This document shows, piece by piece, positions 1-7,477 of a DNA stretch of 64,000 bases. Source of the DNA: Clostridia bacterium. Lineage in GTDB: Bacteria > Bacillota > Clostridia > Oscillospirales > Acutalibacteraceae. Each line of letters opens with the position of its first letter. Position 1 is the stretch's first letter. The position numbers and the translations under genes were made by a program. The notes beneath the pieces were generated by a model, which ran no database searches, was not told the DNA's origin, and was given only the letters and a program-made list of their open reading frames with translations. The stretch covers positions 1 through 64,000 of the forward strand of contig JAFRMR010000001.1 in NCBI GenBank assembly GCA_017430535.1, in the 5' to 3' direction.

Positions 1-192
1 AAAGAGCAGATTTATTATCATCGTTCCATACAAGATATTTTTAACCTTTGTTTTAGAGCTGGATTTGTCATTGATGGATTTTATGAAGAATGTTTTAAAA
101 CCAACAAAGAAATTCCTATGGTAATGATAGTAAGGCTTATGTTTCTTTTTATGATTCAAGTAAAGATAATAAAGAAGAGAAGGCAGAGATAG
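1..192 (+). pseudogene. C-terminal fragment of a class I SAM-dependent methyltransferase
   Basis: The window opens inside a reading frame that encodes about 63 residues and stops at 190-192. The part HRSIQDIFNLCFRAGF followed by GFYEE and IPMVMIVR is the usual end of a class I SAM methyltransferase, the segment after the Rossmann core. In the family the protein normally stops a few residues after the MIVR-like strand. Here about 20 basic, unrelated residues follow, so the tail appears fused to foreign DNA near position 123-135. The 5' part lies outside the window. Assignment rests on this C-terminal pattern alone. Confidence 0.5.
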
Positions 193-362
193 ATAGGCTG
201 AAAGACAGTGGTAAACTAAAGAATCAGCTTGAGTTAATGGTTGATGCTATTTGCAAAACCAGTAAAAAGATCGGGATAGATGAGCCTCATATGGTTTTTT
301 TGCCGCCTTTGCCGGCAAATGTTTCATATATGAACGGCAAAGCGGTGTATCTCAGTAATTAG
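99..362 (+). pseudogene. Tail fragment resembling the FtsK/EssC-type secretion ATPase C-terminus
   Basis: A second frame, open from 99 and recognisably protein-like from about 123, overlaps the methyltransferase tail and ends at 360-362. It reads NDSKAYVSFYDSS, then a charged helix, then LELMVDAICKTSKKIGI and PHMVFLPPLP. A helix leading into a W/F-LPPLP motif is typical of the linker between ATPase modules of EssC/YukB-type (type VII secretion) FtsK proteins. There is no start codon with a ribosome site and no ATPase core, so I treat it as a gene remnant joined to the methyltransferase remnant. Homology is tentative. Confidence 0.3.
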
Positions 363-373
363 GAGGGCTTTAA

Positions 374-529
374 ATGAGCATATTGATATTGTTTATCCAC
401 CAAAAAAGTACACGCTCGGCTTATGCCATCGCATATGGAAAACTGAAAGATTTTTATATGCTATTCTTTGGTACAGGTGGTATTCGCCGCAACAAATTGA
501 ATCTGATACTGATTTTGATTAACAAATAA
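374..529 (+). CDS. Small hypothetical ORF behind a strong Shine-Dalgarno
   Basis: A perfect AGGAGG at 361-366 lies 7 bases before ATG 374, which opens a 51-codon frame. The peptide is hydrophobic at both ends (MSILILFIHQ and LNLILILINK) and matches no family I know. An alternative reading is the frame just after the TAG at 360-362. It runs to about 522 without an ATG and encodes a more ordinary-looking peptide (YTLGLCHRIWKTERFLYAIL), so this may be another frameshifted remnant. The Shine-Dalgarno argues that something here is or was translated. Confidence 0.25.
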   Translation: MSILILFIHQKSTRSAYAIAYGKLKDFYMLFFGTGGIRRNKLNLILILINK

Positions 530-544
530 TAACAATCAGAGAAT

Positions 545-2911
545 ATGGAAACTGATAAAACAAATATTGATTATTACGGCAGACAAAAGTCAATAGGTAT
601 TCACTTTACATTCAGATACCAAAGGGTAAACTATGCCCTCGCGAATTTTGGAAACGATGATTTCAGAGTTCTAAGAATAAAATGGTCTCCATCTTCCGGT
701 TTGTTTGTCGAAAAAAACAATGAGCACGACACACTGGAGATTGCTGAAACAATCTACCATACAATAAATGAAAGCAATCATTATATTCAGCATTTCAAGG
801 TTGAAAAGCATTTTGGTGAATATACCGCCAAAAAAAGCAACGGCCTTTTATTTTTGAATCCTGTTTTCACTAAGTCAGCAAAACTGGTTTTGTTGTGTAT
901 TGCTTATGTGCTTACCATATTAGAATTAATATGGTTTTTTCATATAAGCAGTGATTGGGCGTTTTATGATAACACTGAAAAATCCAAAGTCCTTATTGAA
1001 ATAGGAACATTTATTATCTGTTTCTTACTTATAGCATATTCGCTCTTCGATTTACATAAAAAGCCTCAAATCAGTACGGCAATAATAAACAAGTTTTTTC
1101 TCATGCCTTTTTTGATTATTATCGGATATGAAGCTGTTTTGCATCCAAGCACATTTATTATTGCAGGTGCAATAATATGTGCTTTTATCATATATTTTTT
1201 CTTTAATATTACAAAAATCAAAAGAATAAATAACGGAAAAAGGCGCGCATATTACTATAATCGTTTAATCAGAACAACAAAAAAAATCCTATATATTTCT
1301 GTTCTGCTTCTGACGGTTCTTTCAATATTGTTGAGCATATGTATTGATGTTACTTATCCTTATTTCAGAAAAAAATCGGCACTTCAAGATGAGCAGGAAA
1401 GATACACTAGCGCTTGTTCAAACCTGAGTTCTCAAAAATGGAAAAAACTAAATGACGAAGAAAAAGTTGGAGTCTTACAAGCAATAGTAGATCATGAAGC
1501 AAAGCTGGCTGAAATGTATACAGCTGATATTGCGATTAGAGATTTGAATCCGTCGCCCAGCCAAGATACCTACACAAGCGCTCAATACTTTTATGAGTTT
1601 AATTTTATTTATATTGATGAAAAAGTAATAACTAATGGTAATGTTACGGATGTCTTGAATGATGTTCTCCATGAATATAGACACTGCCAGCAATACTTTA
1701 TTACAAGTAGCAGAAAAGATATATATAATTTACAAGGCTTCAAAGAAAACCTGGAGCACTATGTTTCACCAGATTCCTTTTATGGGTTTGATTCATATTA
1801 TAATCAATTGGTTGAAGTTGACGCCAGAACTTGGGCTGCAGAGAAAGTCAACGAATACATTGAATACTTATCACCGGAAGATTTTGAAAGCAGTGATTTA
1901 TATCAATACTATTCTTTTGAAACCGATTTTCGACTAGAAACTGATAAAACGGATGATAACTGGTGTTATACTTTATATCATAATTACAAGTCGGGTGAAG
2001 ACGATTCAGAAGACTATATTTCATTAAAGAAATATATCGGTCCAAGAGGAACAAAAAGAATAACAATTCCTTCCGATTATAACGGAATTCCGGTAAGAGG
2101 GATTAAAACCGGAGCGTTCGAATATGTATGTGATACAGTTGAAGAGTTATATATTTCGGATAATCTAGCTTTTACCGAAACCTCCCTGTATGACTGTAAA
2201 AACCTTACAATAACCGTTTCAGATAACAACAAGCACCTTACAATGATAGATGGGATTATGCTTGTGAGTGAAGGTCGTAATTTGCAGTGGGTTGACAGAA
2301 AAGCAATCGGGACAGTCACAATTCCAGAGTATATTTCGTTTATTAATCCGCGCAGTTTTGAAAATTGTAAAAGAGTTGCCAATATTGTTGTTTCAAGAGG
2401 CAACAAAGATTATTTCAGCTATGACGGAATTGTTTATGACAGTGAAACAATGTGGCTGTATGTCTGCCCTGCTGGCAAAGAAGGAAAAGTAGATATATAT
2501 GATAGATGTACGGAAATAAACAACGAAGGTTTCTTGGGCTGTGAAAAAATAACAGAAATATCAATTCCTCCATCTGTAAAAAGAATATACTCACAGGCTT
2601 TTTACGGATGTAATTCTATTAAGAAACTGGTTATCCCCTCCTCTGTCGAAAAAATTGTTTACAATGCAATAAGCGGTATGTCAGCTTTAGAGGAACTGAC
2701 AATATCTCACTTTACAAAAACAGTAGCTATTCTAGACACAACAATAGTATCTCTATCGATTACGGACTGTGCTAATCTCAAAGATATATATTATGATGGG
2801 AGTTCATCAGAAGCGCACAGAATAGAGATTATTAATAATAACTCTGCTATATTACATTGCGGCAACAAGGAATATAAGTATCTCAATAATCAGTGGGTAG
2901 AAGTTTATTAA
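545..2911 (+). CDS. Membrane protein with a zincin motif (HEYRH) and C-terminal BspA-type leucine-rich repeats
   Basis: 788 residues. Residues 1-110 are soluble. Residues about 112-275 contain four to five hydrophobic spans, the last ending in ICIDVTYPYF. The following domain carries HEYRH at 376-380, an HExxH zinc-peptidase motif in the helix context DVLNDVLHEYRHCQQYF. An acidic VEVDAR segment about 44 residues later (Glu424/Asp426) is a candidate third zinc ligand. From about residue 490 the protein becomes BspA/LRR_5-type repeats with patterns such as ITIPSDYNG, AFYGCNSIKKLVIPSSVEKI and FLGCEKITEISIPPSVKRI. The layout suggests a membrane-anchored peptidase whose repeats bind a target. Start ATG 545 has only a weak ribosome site. 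Composition is AT-rich, like the rest of the left island. Proteolytic activity is inferred from motif geometry. Confidence 0.6.
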   Translation: METDKTNIDYYGRQKSIGIHFTFRYQRVNYALANFGNDDFRVLRIKWSPSSGLFVEKNNEHDTLEIAETIYHTINESNHYIQHFKVEKHFGEYTAKKSNGLLFLNPVFTKSAKLVLLCIAYVLTILELIWFFHISSDWAFYDNTEKSKVLIEIGTFIICFLLIAYSLFDLHKKPQISTAIINKFFLMPFLIIIGYEAVLHPSTFIIAGAIICAFIIYFFFNITKIKRINNGKRRAYYYNRLIRTTKKILYISVLLLTVLSILLSICIDVTYPYFRKKSALQDEQERYTSACSNLSSQKWKKLNDEEKVGVLQAIVDHEAKLAEMYTADIAIRDLNPSPSQDTYTSAQYFYEFNFIYIDEKVITNGNVTDVLNDVLHEYRHCQQYFITSSRKDIYNLQGFKENLEHYVSPDSFYGFDSYYNQLVEVDARTWAAEKVNEYIEYLSPEDFESSDLYQYYSFETDFRLETDKTDDNWCYTLYHNYKSGEDDSEDYISLKKYIGPRGTKRITIPSDYNGIPVRGIKTGAFEYVCDTVEELYISDNLAFTETSLYDCKNLTITVSDNNKHLTMIDGIMLVSEGRNLQWVDRKAIGTVTIPEYISFINPRSFENCKRVANIVVSRGNKDYFSYDGIVYDSETMWLYVCPAGKEGKVDIYDRCTEINNEGFLGCEKITEISIPPSVKRIYSQAFYGCNSIKKLVIPSSVEKIVYNAISGMSALEELTISHFTKTVAILDTTIVSLSITDCANLKDIYYDGSSSEAHRIEIINNNSAILHCGNKEYKYLNNQWVEVY

Positions 2912-3119
2912 CAATATACCATTACAGTTCAAAATGCAAACCGTAAGGGTATATTATATTGAGAAACAATTAATTGCTTAATTTCAAAAGAGTACATGCT
3001 TCGATTATCCCTAAAACATAATTAAAGCCCCAAAAAACTCCCTCGTTTTGTTTTTGCAAAATTAAATGCTGTTTTATTTCTCAGCAAGCAAGGCCTTTGT
3101 GGGAACAAAGACTCACTTG

Positions 3120-3137
3120 TCAGGGGATATCCCCTGA
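3120..3137. repeat. Perfect 18-bp palindrome in the 2912-3372 intergenic region
   Basis: TCAGGGGATATCCCCTGA reads the same on both strands. It lies in a 461-base gap that holds no convincing gene. The surrounding bases (ACTTGTCAGGGG, CACTACACATCATTGACAAG) remind me of mobilisation-region sequences of gut Firmicute elements, but no relaxase is nearby. It could be a protein-binding or nicking site of the integrated element; nothing in the window proves it. Confidence 0.4.
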
Positions 3138-3326
3138 TACCCACTACACATCATTGACAAGTCAATGAGCTTTTCAATCCGAAATTGTACTTTCATCCGA
3201 TGGAATTATTTCGGATGAGCAAACATCGGCTGAAACAAAACTGAGTGGAAAGCGGTGCAAAAACCCCGATACGGTATCGATGAAATTATGCCCAAAACAG
3301 CCACTATTGAAAATAATAAATAAATC

Positions 3327-3354
3327 GCAGCGGCTCTCAAATGAGAACCGCTGC
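3327..3354. repeat. Hairpin repeat copy 1 downstream of the ATPase gene
   Basis: GCAGCGGcTCTCA and TGAGAaCCGCTGC form a long stem just past the 3' end of the minus-strand ATPase gene. A near-identical hairpin is at 4762-4793, just past the 3' end of the next minus-strand gene. On the minus strand no good T run follows; on the plus strand CTGCCTTTTAAAA follows. It may end plus-strand transcription, or be a small repeated 3'-UTR element. Confidence 0.5.
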
Positions 3355-3372
3355 CTTTTAAAACTATAAACT

Positions 3373-4602
3373 TTAAAACTCCTGTTTGCTTGTCATAAAA
3401 TTCATAAGATTCACGTGTTTGATTCCATTTCGTTTCTGCAGCAAATAATCTGTTGTCATTACATATTTCGGGTAATTATCTTCGATTTGTTCCAAAGGCC
3501 GATATTCTCTGTCTTCGGTTTCCGGACTGAGCGCTATAGTGTAAGCAACCTGAATATACGAATAGTCCATAGAAGAGTTTCGCAAAATAAAATCACACTC
3601 AAGCTTTCCGATTCTGCCGATGCTTATTGAATTGCCGAGACTGCGTGCGTAAAAATAAACAATGTTTTCAAGAACCGGGCCGAAATTTATACGGTTATCT
3701 GTATTGAGTGCAAAAAAGAAACTCAAATCAGAAATATAGTATTTCTTTTCTCCGGAAATTGATTTTCTTGATTTCATATCAAAGCGATTACATTCATACA
3801 GCACCTTTGCGTCAACAAGGGCCTTTATATATCTTGAAAGAGTTTGTCTGCTGATATTCTGTCCACTGTTTCTGAGATCGTTATAAAGGTTGTTTATACT
3901 TGTTGAGGATCCGAAATTATTTATCAAATATTGACGGATTGTTTCAAACGATTCTTTATTTCTGATTTTAACCCTTTTTCTTATATCCTTTTCAAAGATT
4001 TCTTTGACAACACTTTCCGTATAACTTCTTTTGTCGGCTATGGAATCTATCAGAACCGCTCTGGGAAATCCTCCCTCAAGAATAAAACTCTGAAGTTCTT
4101 CAGCGGGGTTTGCGTTTACCTTTTTTCCGTAGAACAGCTTCATTTCCTCATACTCTTCAAATGTGAGGGGATACATTTCAAACTCAATATAGCGTCCCGT
4201 CAGTTTTGTTGCCAGTTCCCCGCTCAGCAGATAAGAATTGGAGCCGGTAATAAATATTGAACAGTTTTTGTCTTCACGAAAGCCGTTTATAACTTCTTCA
4301 AAACCGTCAACATTCTGGACCTCATCTATAAATAGATAATTGAACGCTTCTTTGCTGATTTTTTCTTCTATCAGCTTTTCCAGTTGATCCGCTGTTTTGA
4401 TTTTATTGTACTTTCTTTCATCAAGATTGAGATATACAATACAAGCACCGTGCCTTGATTCTTTGCTGATTTCATCGGCAATCATTTCCATAAGACTGGA
4501 TTTGCCGCACCTGCGCACACCGGTAATAACCTTGATTATATCGGCATCGTGATAAAATCCTCGGATTTTTTTGAGGTATTTTTCTCTGATATAAAGTTCC
4601 AT
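3373..4602 (-). CDS. AAA ATPase of the DUF4143 type
   Basis: 409 residues, the usual length of this family. Walker A is GVRRCGKSSLMEMI near residue 27. Walker B is YLFIDEVQNVDGF near residue 90, followed by sensor-like IFITGSNSYLLSGELATKL. The C-terminal half is the DUF4143 part: a winged-helix-like segment, then YYISDLSFFFALNTDNR, and a nuclease-fold-like GRIGKLECDFIL. These proteins are abundant in Firmicutes and Archaea, often on mobile DNA; their cellular role is poorly defined. AGAGGTG precedes ATG 4602 at good spacing, and a promoter fits at 4631-4659. It is monocistronic inside the AT-rich island. Confidence 0.85.
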   Translation of the reverse strand: MELYIREKYLKKIRGFYHDADIIKVITGVRRCGKSSLMEMIADEISKESRHGACIVYLNLDERKYNKIKTADQLEKLIEEKISKEAFNYLFIDEVQNVDGFEEVINGFREDKNCSIFITGSNSYLLSGELATKLTGRYIEFEMYPLTFEEYEEMKLFYGKKVNANPAEELQSFILEGGFPRAVLIDSIADKRSYTESVVKEIFEKDIRKRVKIRNKESFETIRQYLINNFGSSTSINNLYNDLRNSGQNISRQTLSRYIKALVDAKVLYECNRFDMKSRKSISGEKKYYISDLSFFFALNTDNRINFGPVLENIVYFYARSLGNSISIGRIGKLECDFILRNSSMDYSYIQVAYTIALSPETEDREYRPLEQIEDNYPKYVMTTDYLLQKRNGIKHVNLMNFMTSKQEF

Positions 4603-4630
4603 AACAAATCACCTCTTTTGTTTTGACTAA

Positions 4631-4659
4631 ATAATAACATAATTAACCCAAAAGCGCAA
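4631..4659 (-). promoter_or_regulatory. Probable promoter of the DUF4143 ATPase gene
   Basis: On the minus strand TTGCGC (4659-4654) and TATTAT (4636-4631) are 17 bases apart, 29 bases before the start codon. GTTAAC and GTTAAT flank the -35 box and could bind a regulator. Confidence 0.4.
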
Positions 4660-4761
4660 GTTAACGTGTCAATTTTTAAAGAATTTTAGATTTTTGTAAC
4701 GTTAAATATCTAAAAACCCGTTTTTCTGCAAAAAAACCTGTTACTGCAGATAATTGTTTCA

Positions 4762-4793
4762 GCAGCGGCCCTCATGATGATGAGAACCGCTGC
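4762..4793. repeat. Hairpin repeat copy 2 downstream of the HTH gene
   Basis: GCAGCGG pairs with CCGCTGC, with CTCAT/ATGAG continuing the stem. It is the same hairpin as at 3327-3354, with the same position just after a minus-strand gene. The shared loop-side sequence ATGAGAACCGCTGCC suggests recent common origin. Confidence 0.5.
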
Positions 4794-4814
4794 CTTCTTA
4801 TGCTAGGGGATTAA

Positions 4815-5351
4815 TCAGCCAATCTGAGGCATCTGCAGAATTACTCCCGTTTCGGGGTCAAGACAGTTTCTGACCTCTGTTTCCGAAATGTTCAGCAGAT
4901 TGGCAATCTTCTTGTTTGTAAAGCCGTCCTCGCTGAGTTCGGTCACAGCCTCTGAGGTCTTTTCTTTCCTGCCACGGGCATATCCTTCTCTGTAGCCGAT
5001 TTTTCTGCTCTCGTTAAGCTTTCTGTTCAGAATCTCCTTCTCTTCGTCATTGGGTTCGGGCGGAGGAGGATTGATGCCGGCTTCCCACATGTGGTTCAAC
5101 TTTGTCATCACCCTTGCCATATCGTTTGGCGATGCATAGCCGACCTTCTTGAAAACCGACCTCACATGCCTTAACCAGGTCGCCTTTGTCACATAAAACT
5201 TCCGTGACAAAACCTTGTAGTCGATGCCGGCGCGCTTGAGATATTTGCGCACCATTTTGGGAGTCAGACCAAGGATATCAGTCAGGTCGCTGATTGAAAG
5301 AGGGTCCTTGCGGTCTTTGAGAATTTCCTTCCAGTTTGAATCGTTAAACAT
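4815..5351 (-). CDS. HTH-domain protein, possible regulator of the integrated element
   Basis: 178 residues. The N-terminus (ISDLTDILGLTPKMVRKYLK) reads as a helix-turn-helix, followed by a basic segment. The middle has a proline run (GINPPPPEPND). The C-terminal half is a charged helix (GYREGYARGRKEK) followed by FTNKKIANLLNISETEV, a second HTH-like helix pair as found at the end of Rpn/PD-(D/E)XK transposase-family proteins. No nuclease core is seen, so it may be a truncated or repurposed relative. TATAGGAGT precedes ATG 5351. It is the last gene before the tRNA-Pro fragment, where excisionase or regulator genes often sit. I do not recognise a specific family. Confidence 0.5.
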   Translation of the reverse strand: MFNDSNWKEILKDRKDPLSISDLTDILGLTPKMVRKYLKRAGIDYKVLSRKFYVTKATWLRHVRSVFKKVGYASPNDMARVMTKLNHMWEAGINPPPPEPNDEEKEILNRKLNESRKIGYREGYARGRKEKTSEAVTELSEDGFTNKKIANLLNISETEVRNCLDPETGVILQMPQIG

Positions 5352-5400
5352 AGGTTCACTCCTATAATATTATTCGAACCTTGAACCCTGTTTAAGCCGC

Positions 5401-5415
5401 TTGGTCATTGACCAA
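5401..5415. promoter_or_regulatory. Palindrome upstream of the HTH gene
   Basis: TTGGTCATTGACCAA is a near-perfect inverted repeat about 50 bases upstream of the HTH gene start. It is a plausible autoregulatory operator for that protein. The rest of 5352-5600 is AT-rich and shows no other structure I can support. Confidence 0.3.
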
Positions 5416-5601
5416 ATTTTCCTGCAATTATTTGCATTATAGCAGAAAATTATCTAACAATCATCAAAAAACGCGATTTTTCAGCAATCAAGTGCAAAAA
5501 ATCAGTTTTCTAACCAAAACGCCGATTCCCCTTGAGAACAAAAGGATTAAGATGTCCGCATTTGTCTTTTGCTTTCTTTTAGTGTCCAAAAAATCGGACT
5601 C

Positions 5602-5646
5602 TTTGGGACCACGAGGCCCAGAGTTCGAACCTCTGCACTCCGACCA
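5602..5646 (+). tRNA. Orphan 3' half of tRNA-Pro(TGG), probable attachment site
   Basis: The sequence matches a tRNA from the anticodon loop to the CCA end: loop TTTGGGA with anticodon TGG (5604-5606), stem CCACG, five-base variable region, T-stem CAGAG, T-loop TTCGAAC, T-stem CTCTG, acceptor strand CACTCCG, discriminator A and encoded CCA (5644-5646). The bases before 5602 (GGACTC) do not pair with CCACG, and no D-arm or acceptor 5' strand exists, so the gene is a half. tRNA 3' ends are classic tyrosine-recombinase targets. The orientation implies that the integrated element lies to the left and that an intact tRNA-Pro sits at its far end. Confidence 0.75.
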
Positions 5647-5649
5647 CAT

Positions 5650-5681
5650 AGAAACTCTAATTTTGATAGATTAGGGTTTCT
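5650..5681 (+). terminator. Intrinsic terminator of the ancestral tRNA-Pro gene
   Basis: AGAAACTCTAAT pairs with ATTAGGGTTTCT (two G-T wobbles) and is followed by TTTCTTTT. It directly follows the CCA of the tRNA half, as expected for the original chromosomal tRNA terminator left behind by integration. Confidence 0.75.
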
Positions 5682-5697
5682 TTTCTTTTATCCTTTA

Positions 5698-6453
5698 TTA
5701 CAAACACAGTGAGTAACAAGGTTGTTCTTGCTCATTATTTTTACTTTCGTTAAGTTGATTCCTGCTTTTGGAATATTTCTTTACTGCTTTTTTAAATCTC
5801 CATTTATCTATTTGACGCGGCATATTGTCATATATTTCTTTTGTGCTTTTTGTTGACTTAATCCAGCACCCATTTTTTGTTATACTGTGACCATCAAGTA
5901 AATGCAAAAAGAAAGACACCTCAATAATTACAGAAATAGAGTTACTAACGCCCGAACCTATATGATTATGTAAATACAGATTCCGAGGTCCTTGAAAAAA
6001 TCCCATTAACATATGCCGAATGCCGTCTTGCTCGTTTCTATCCGATTCGCTTTCCAATTTGTTGATAGCAATTAATGGTTGCCTTGTTATTGTTCCCGTC
6101 TTTTTGTCCGCTTCAAATGATAGTGCTTTTGTCGCAAGATCACATCCGTGCAAATCAAGTTTTGATTTTTCACGCAAAGCATTCTCTAATGTAATTGATG
6201 CTTCTCGAACTGCAGATTCAAATTCAGATTTAAAAATCAAGTTTTTTGCAGGTTCAAGTGCGGGGTGGATATTATAAATTTCAAAAAAACCTTGTAGTTT
6301 TTTCACCGTGTTTGGCATTAAACTTCCACATTGCGGACAGTAAGGATAATCCGGATAAGCAAAGCAATATGTATGGTCGCTGTTTTCTTTAAGTGCCTTT
6401 TTTAGAGGCGGAAGTTCACAACCATTTGTACATTTGATTTTTTTATTAAACAC
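5698..6453 (-). CDS. TIGR02391-type HEPN-like protein with N-terminal cysteine cluster
   Basis: 251 residues. The N-terminus has paired cysteines (CTNGCE, then YCPQCGSLMP), probably a zinc ribbon. Residues about 62-190 match the TIGR02391 ('ymh') pattern: HPALEPAKNLIFKSEFESAV, an EN helix, LHGCDLATKALSF, and GFFQGPRNLYLHNH. Arg157 to His162 forms the R-x4-H signature of HEPN-fold RNases. The family often accompanies restriction and other defence loci. The start is GTG 6453 behind GAAGGTGA, directly after a leftover hsdS stop codon, so it was once the next cistron after an hsdS gene. RNase function is inferred from the motif only. Confidence 0.6.
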   Translation of the reverse strand: MFNKKIKCTNGCELPPLKKALKENSDHTYCFAYPDYPYCPQCGSLMPNTVKKLQGFFEIYNIHPALEPAKNLIFKSEFESAVREASITLENALREKSKLDLHGCDLATKALSFEADKKTGTITRQPLIAINKLESESDRNEQDGIRHMLMGFFQGPRNLYLHNHIGSGVSNSISVIIEVSFFLHLLDGHSITKNGCWIKSTKSTKEIYDNMPRQIDKWRFKKAVKKYSKSRNQLNESKNNEQEQPCYSLCL

Positions 6454-6463
6454 TTATTCACCT

Positions 6464-6653
6464 TCATTTCAGTTCATCGCACAGGGCGAGGAGTTCTTTG
6501 ACACTGTCAACGATGTGTTGCGTGTCTATCTGATACTAACGATAATAATCTATCTTAATTACAACATTTGAGCGTATGTAAAATGGATGGCTTCGGATAT
6601 GCGTTTCGCTGCGACGGTGCTGGCGCACACCCACTTCATCTGTAAAAACAAAA
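6464..6653 (-). pseudogene. Remnant of a second hsdS tail and adjoining gene scrap
   Basis: On the minus strand 6464-6535 reads RIVD-like residues ending in ELLALCDELK and a stop, the same as the end of the intact hsdS at 7478. About 36 bases (from TCATTTCAGTTCATCGC) are nearly identical between the two places. Upstream, 6536-6653 holds another open piece (DEVGVRQHRR, SHPFYIRSNVV) ending at TAG 6538-6536, of unknown origin. There is no start or full domain. The RES gene is thus bracketed by two hsdS 3' ends, pointing to loss of a second hsdS copy or a recombination that inserted the RES gene. Confidence 0.65.
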
Positions 6654-6693
6654 TGATTACTCATTTGAATGCATCTTTCAACTATATAATTAC

Positions 6694-7470
6694 TCAGCCA
6701 CCGATGATCCTGCTAAGTTCCTCTTCTAAAAATGACTTAATATTGATCCTTTTTGAATCCTCATCTATTTGATGGCAATCGTAGAATTGGTTGGTTATTT
6801 CAATAACATTTGATTTAATGGGTTCACATTTTTGATAATTAAATACCACTATGTTAAAACGCTCCATTTGATTCTCGTTGATATCAGGAACAAGTGAACT
6901 CCGAAAAACAATACCATCATAGCCTAATCTTTTTGCATATTCAGCAATAAATTGGGTTGGGATGTAATCGGTAATATCGTCATCATCCGTAACTGGTTTT
7001 GAAAACATACTGGATAAGTCGGAAAACAGATTTGCTTTGGCATCTGTCATCTTCGGCGGCTTTTTTCCGTTAGTGAAGTCGAGCAGTGTAAGTTTTTCTT
7101 TTGCTTCAATTGTTGCGATGCTTACATTAGCCCCTAATCTCGGACGTACTTCAACTAAAGCAATGTAAGGGTCGTTTGTACAATACAGATATGGAATGTA
7201 GCGATAATTCGCACGCAAATCGTGTGTGTTCTCCGGAGGCGGAACAAAACTATCTTTATCATCAAATCCATAAAAGTTTTCCTTTTGATTAATAGAAGCA
7301 CCCTTTTTAATTATTCTGCATCGAAATAGTTTTTCTCCAGGACAAATAATTCGTTCAGGATTTGTTGATATGTCTTCCAACAATGACAATGCCTTGATAT
7401 CCTTAGGATTTCGATTCTTGTATGTTATCTCTTTAATAAATTCTCGTAAATACTTTGATTTTATTTCCAT
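6694..7470 (-). CDS. RES-domain protein (NAD-degrading toxin fold) in the restriction operon
   Basis: 258 residues. After about 45 N-terminal residues comes the RES core: LFRCRII, FYGFDDKDSFVPPPE, LRANYRYIPYLYCTNDPYIA, LVEVRPRLGANVSIATI, then DYIPTQFIAEYAKRLGYDGI and FRSSL. The R..R, NY..IP.LY and Y.PTQ..AE blocks are diagnostic of RES. RES proteins of Xre-RES toxin-antitoxin pairs have an ADP-ribosyltransferase-like fold and consume NAD+. Here there is no Xre antitoxin; the gene starts 7 bases after the hsdS stop, so it is the fourth gene of the hsd operon. Whether it acts as an abortive-infection effector is inference. Confidence 0.75.
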   Translation of the reverse strand: MEIKSKYLREFIKEITYKNRNPKDIKALSLLEDISTNPERIICPGEKLFRCRIIKKGASINQKENFYGFDDKDSFVPPPENTHDLRANYRYIPYLYCTNDPYIALVEVRPRLGANVSIATIEAKEKLTLLDFTNGKKPPKMTDAKANLFSDLSSMFSKPVTDDDDITDYIPTQFIAEYAKRLGYDGIVFRSSLVPDINENQMERFNIVVFNYQKCEPIKSNVIEITNQFYDCHQIDEDSKRINIKSFLEEELSRIIGG

Positions 7471-7477
7471 AATTTTC

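Noticed and set aside
3315-3360. Simple terminator for the ATPase gene
   Set aside because: On the gene's own strand the hairpin is not followed by a T run; listed as a repeated hairpin instead.
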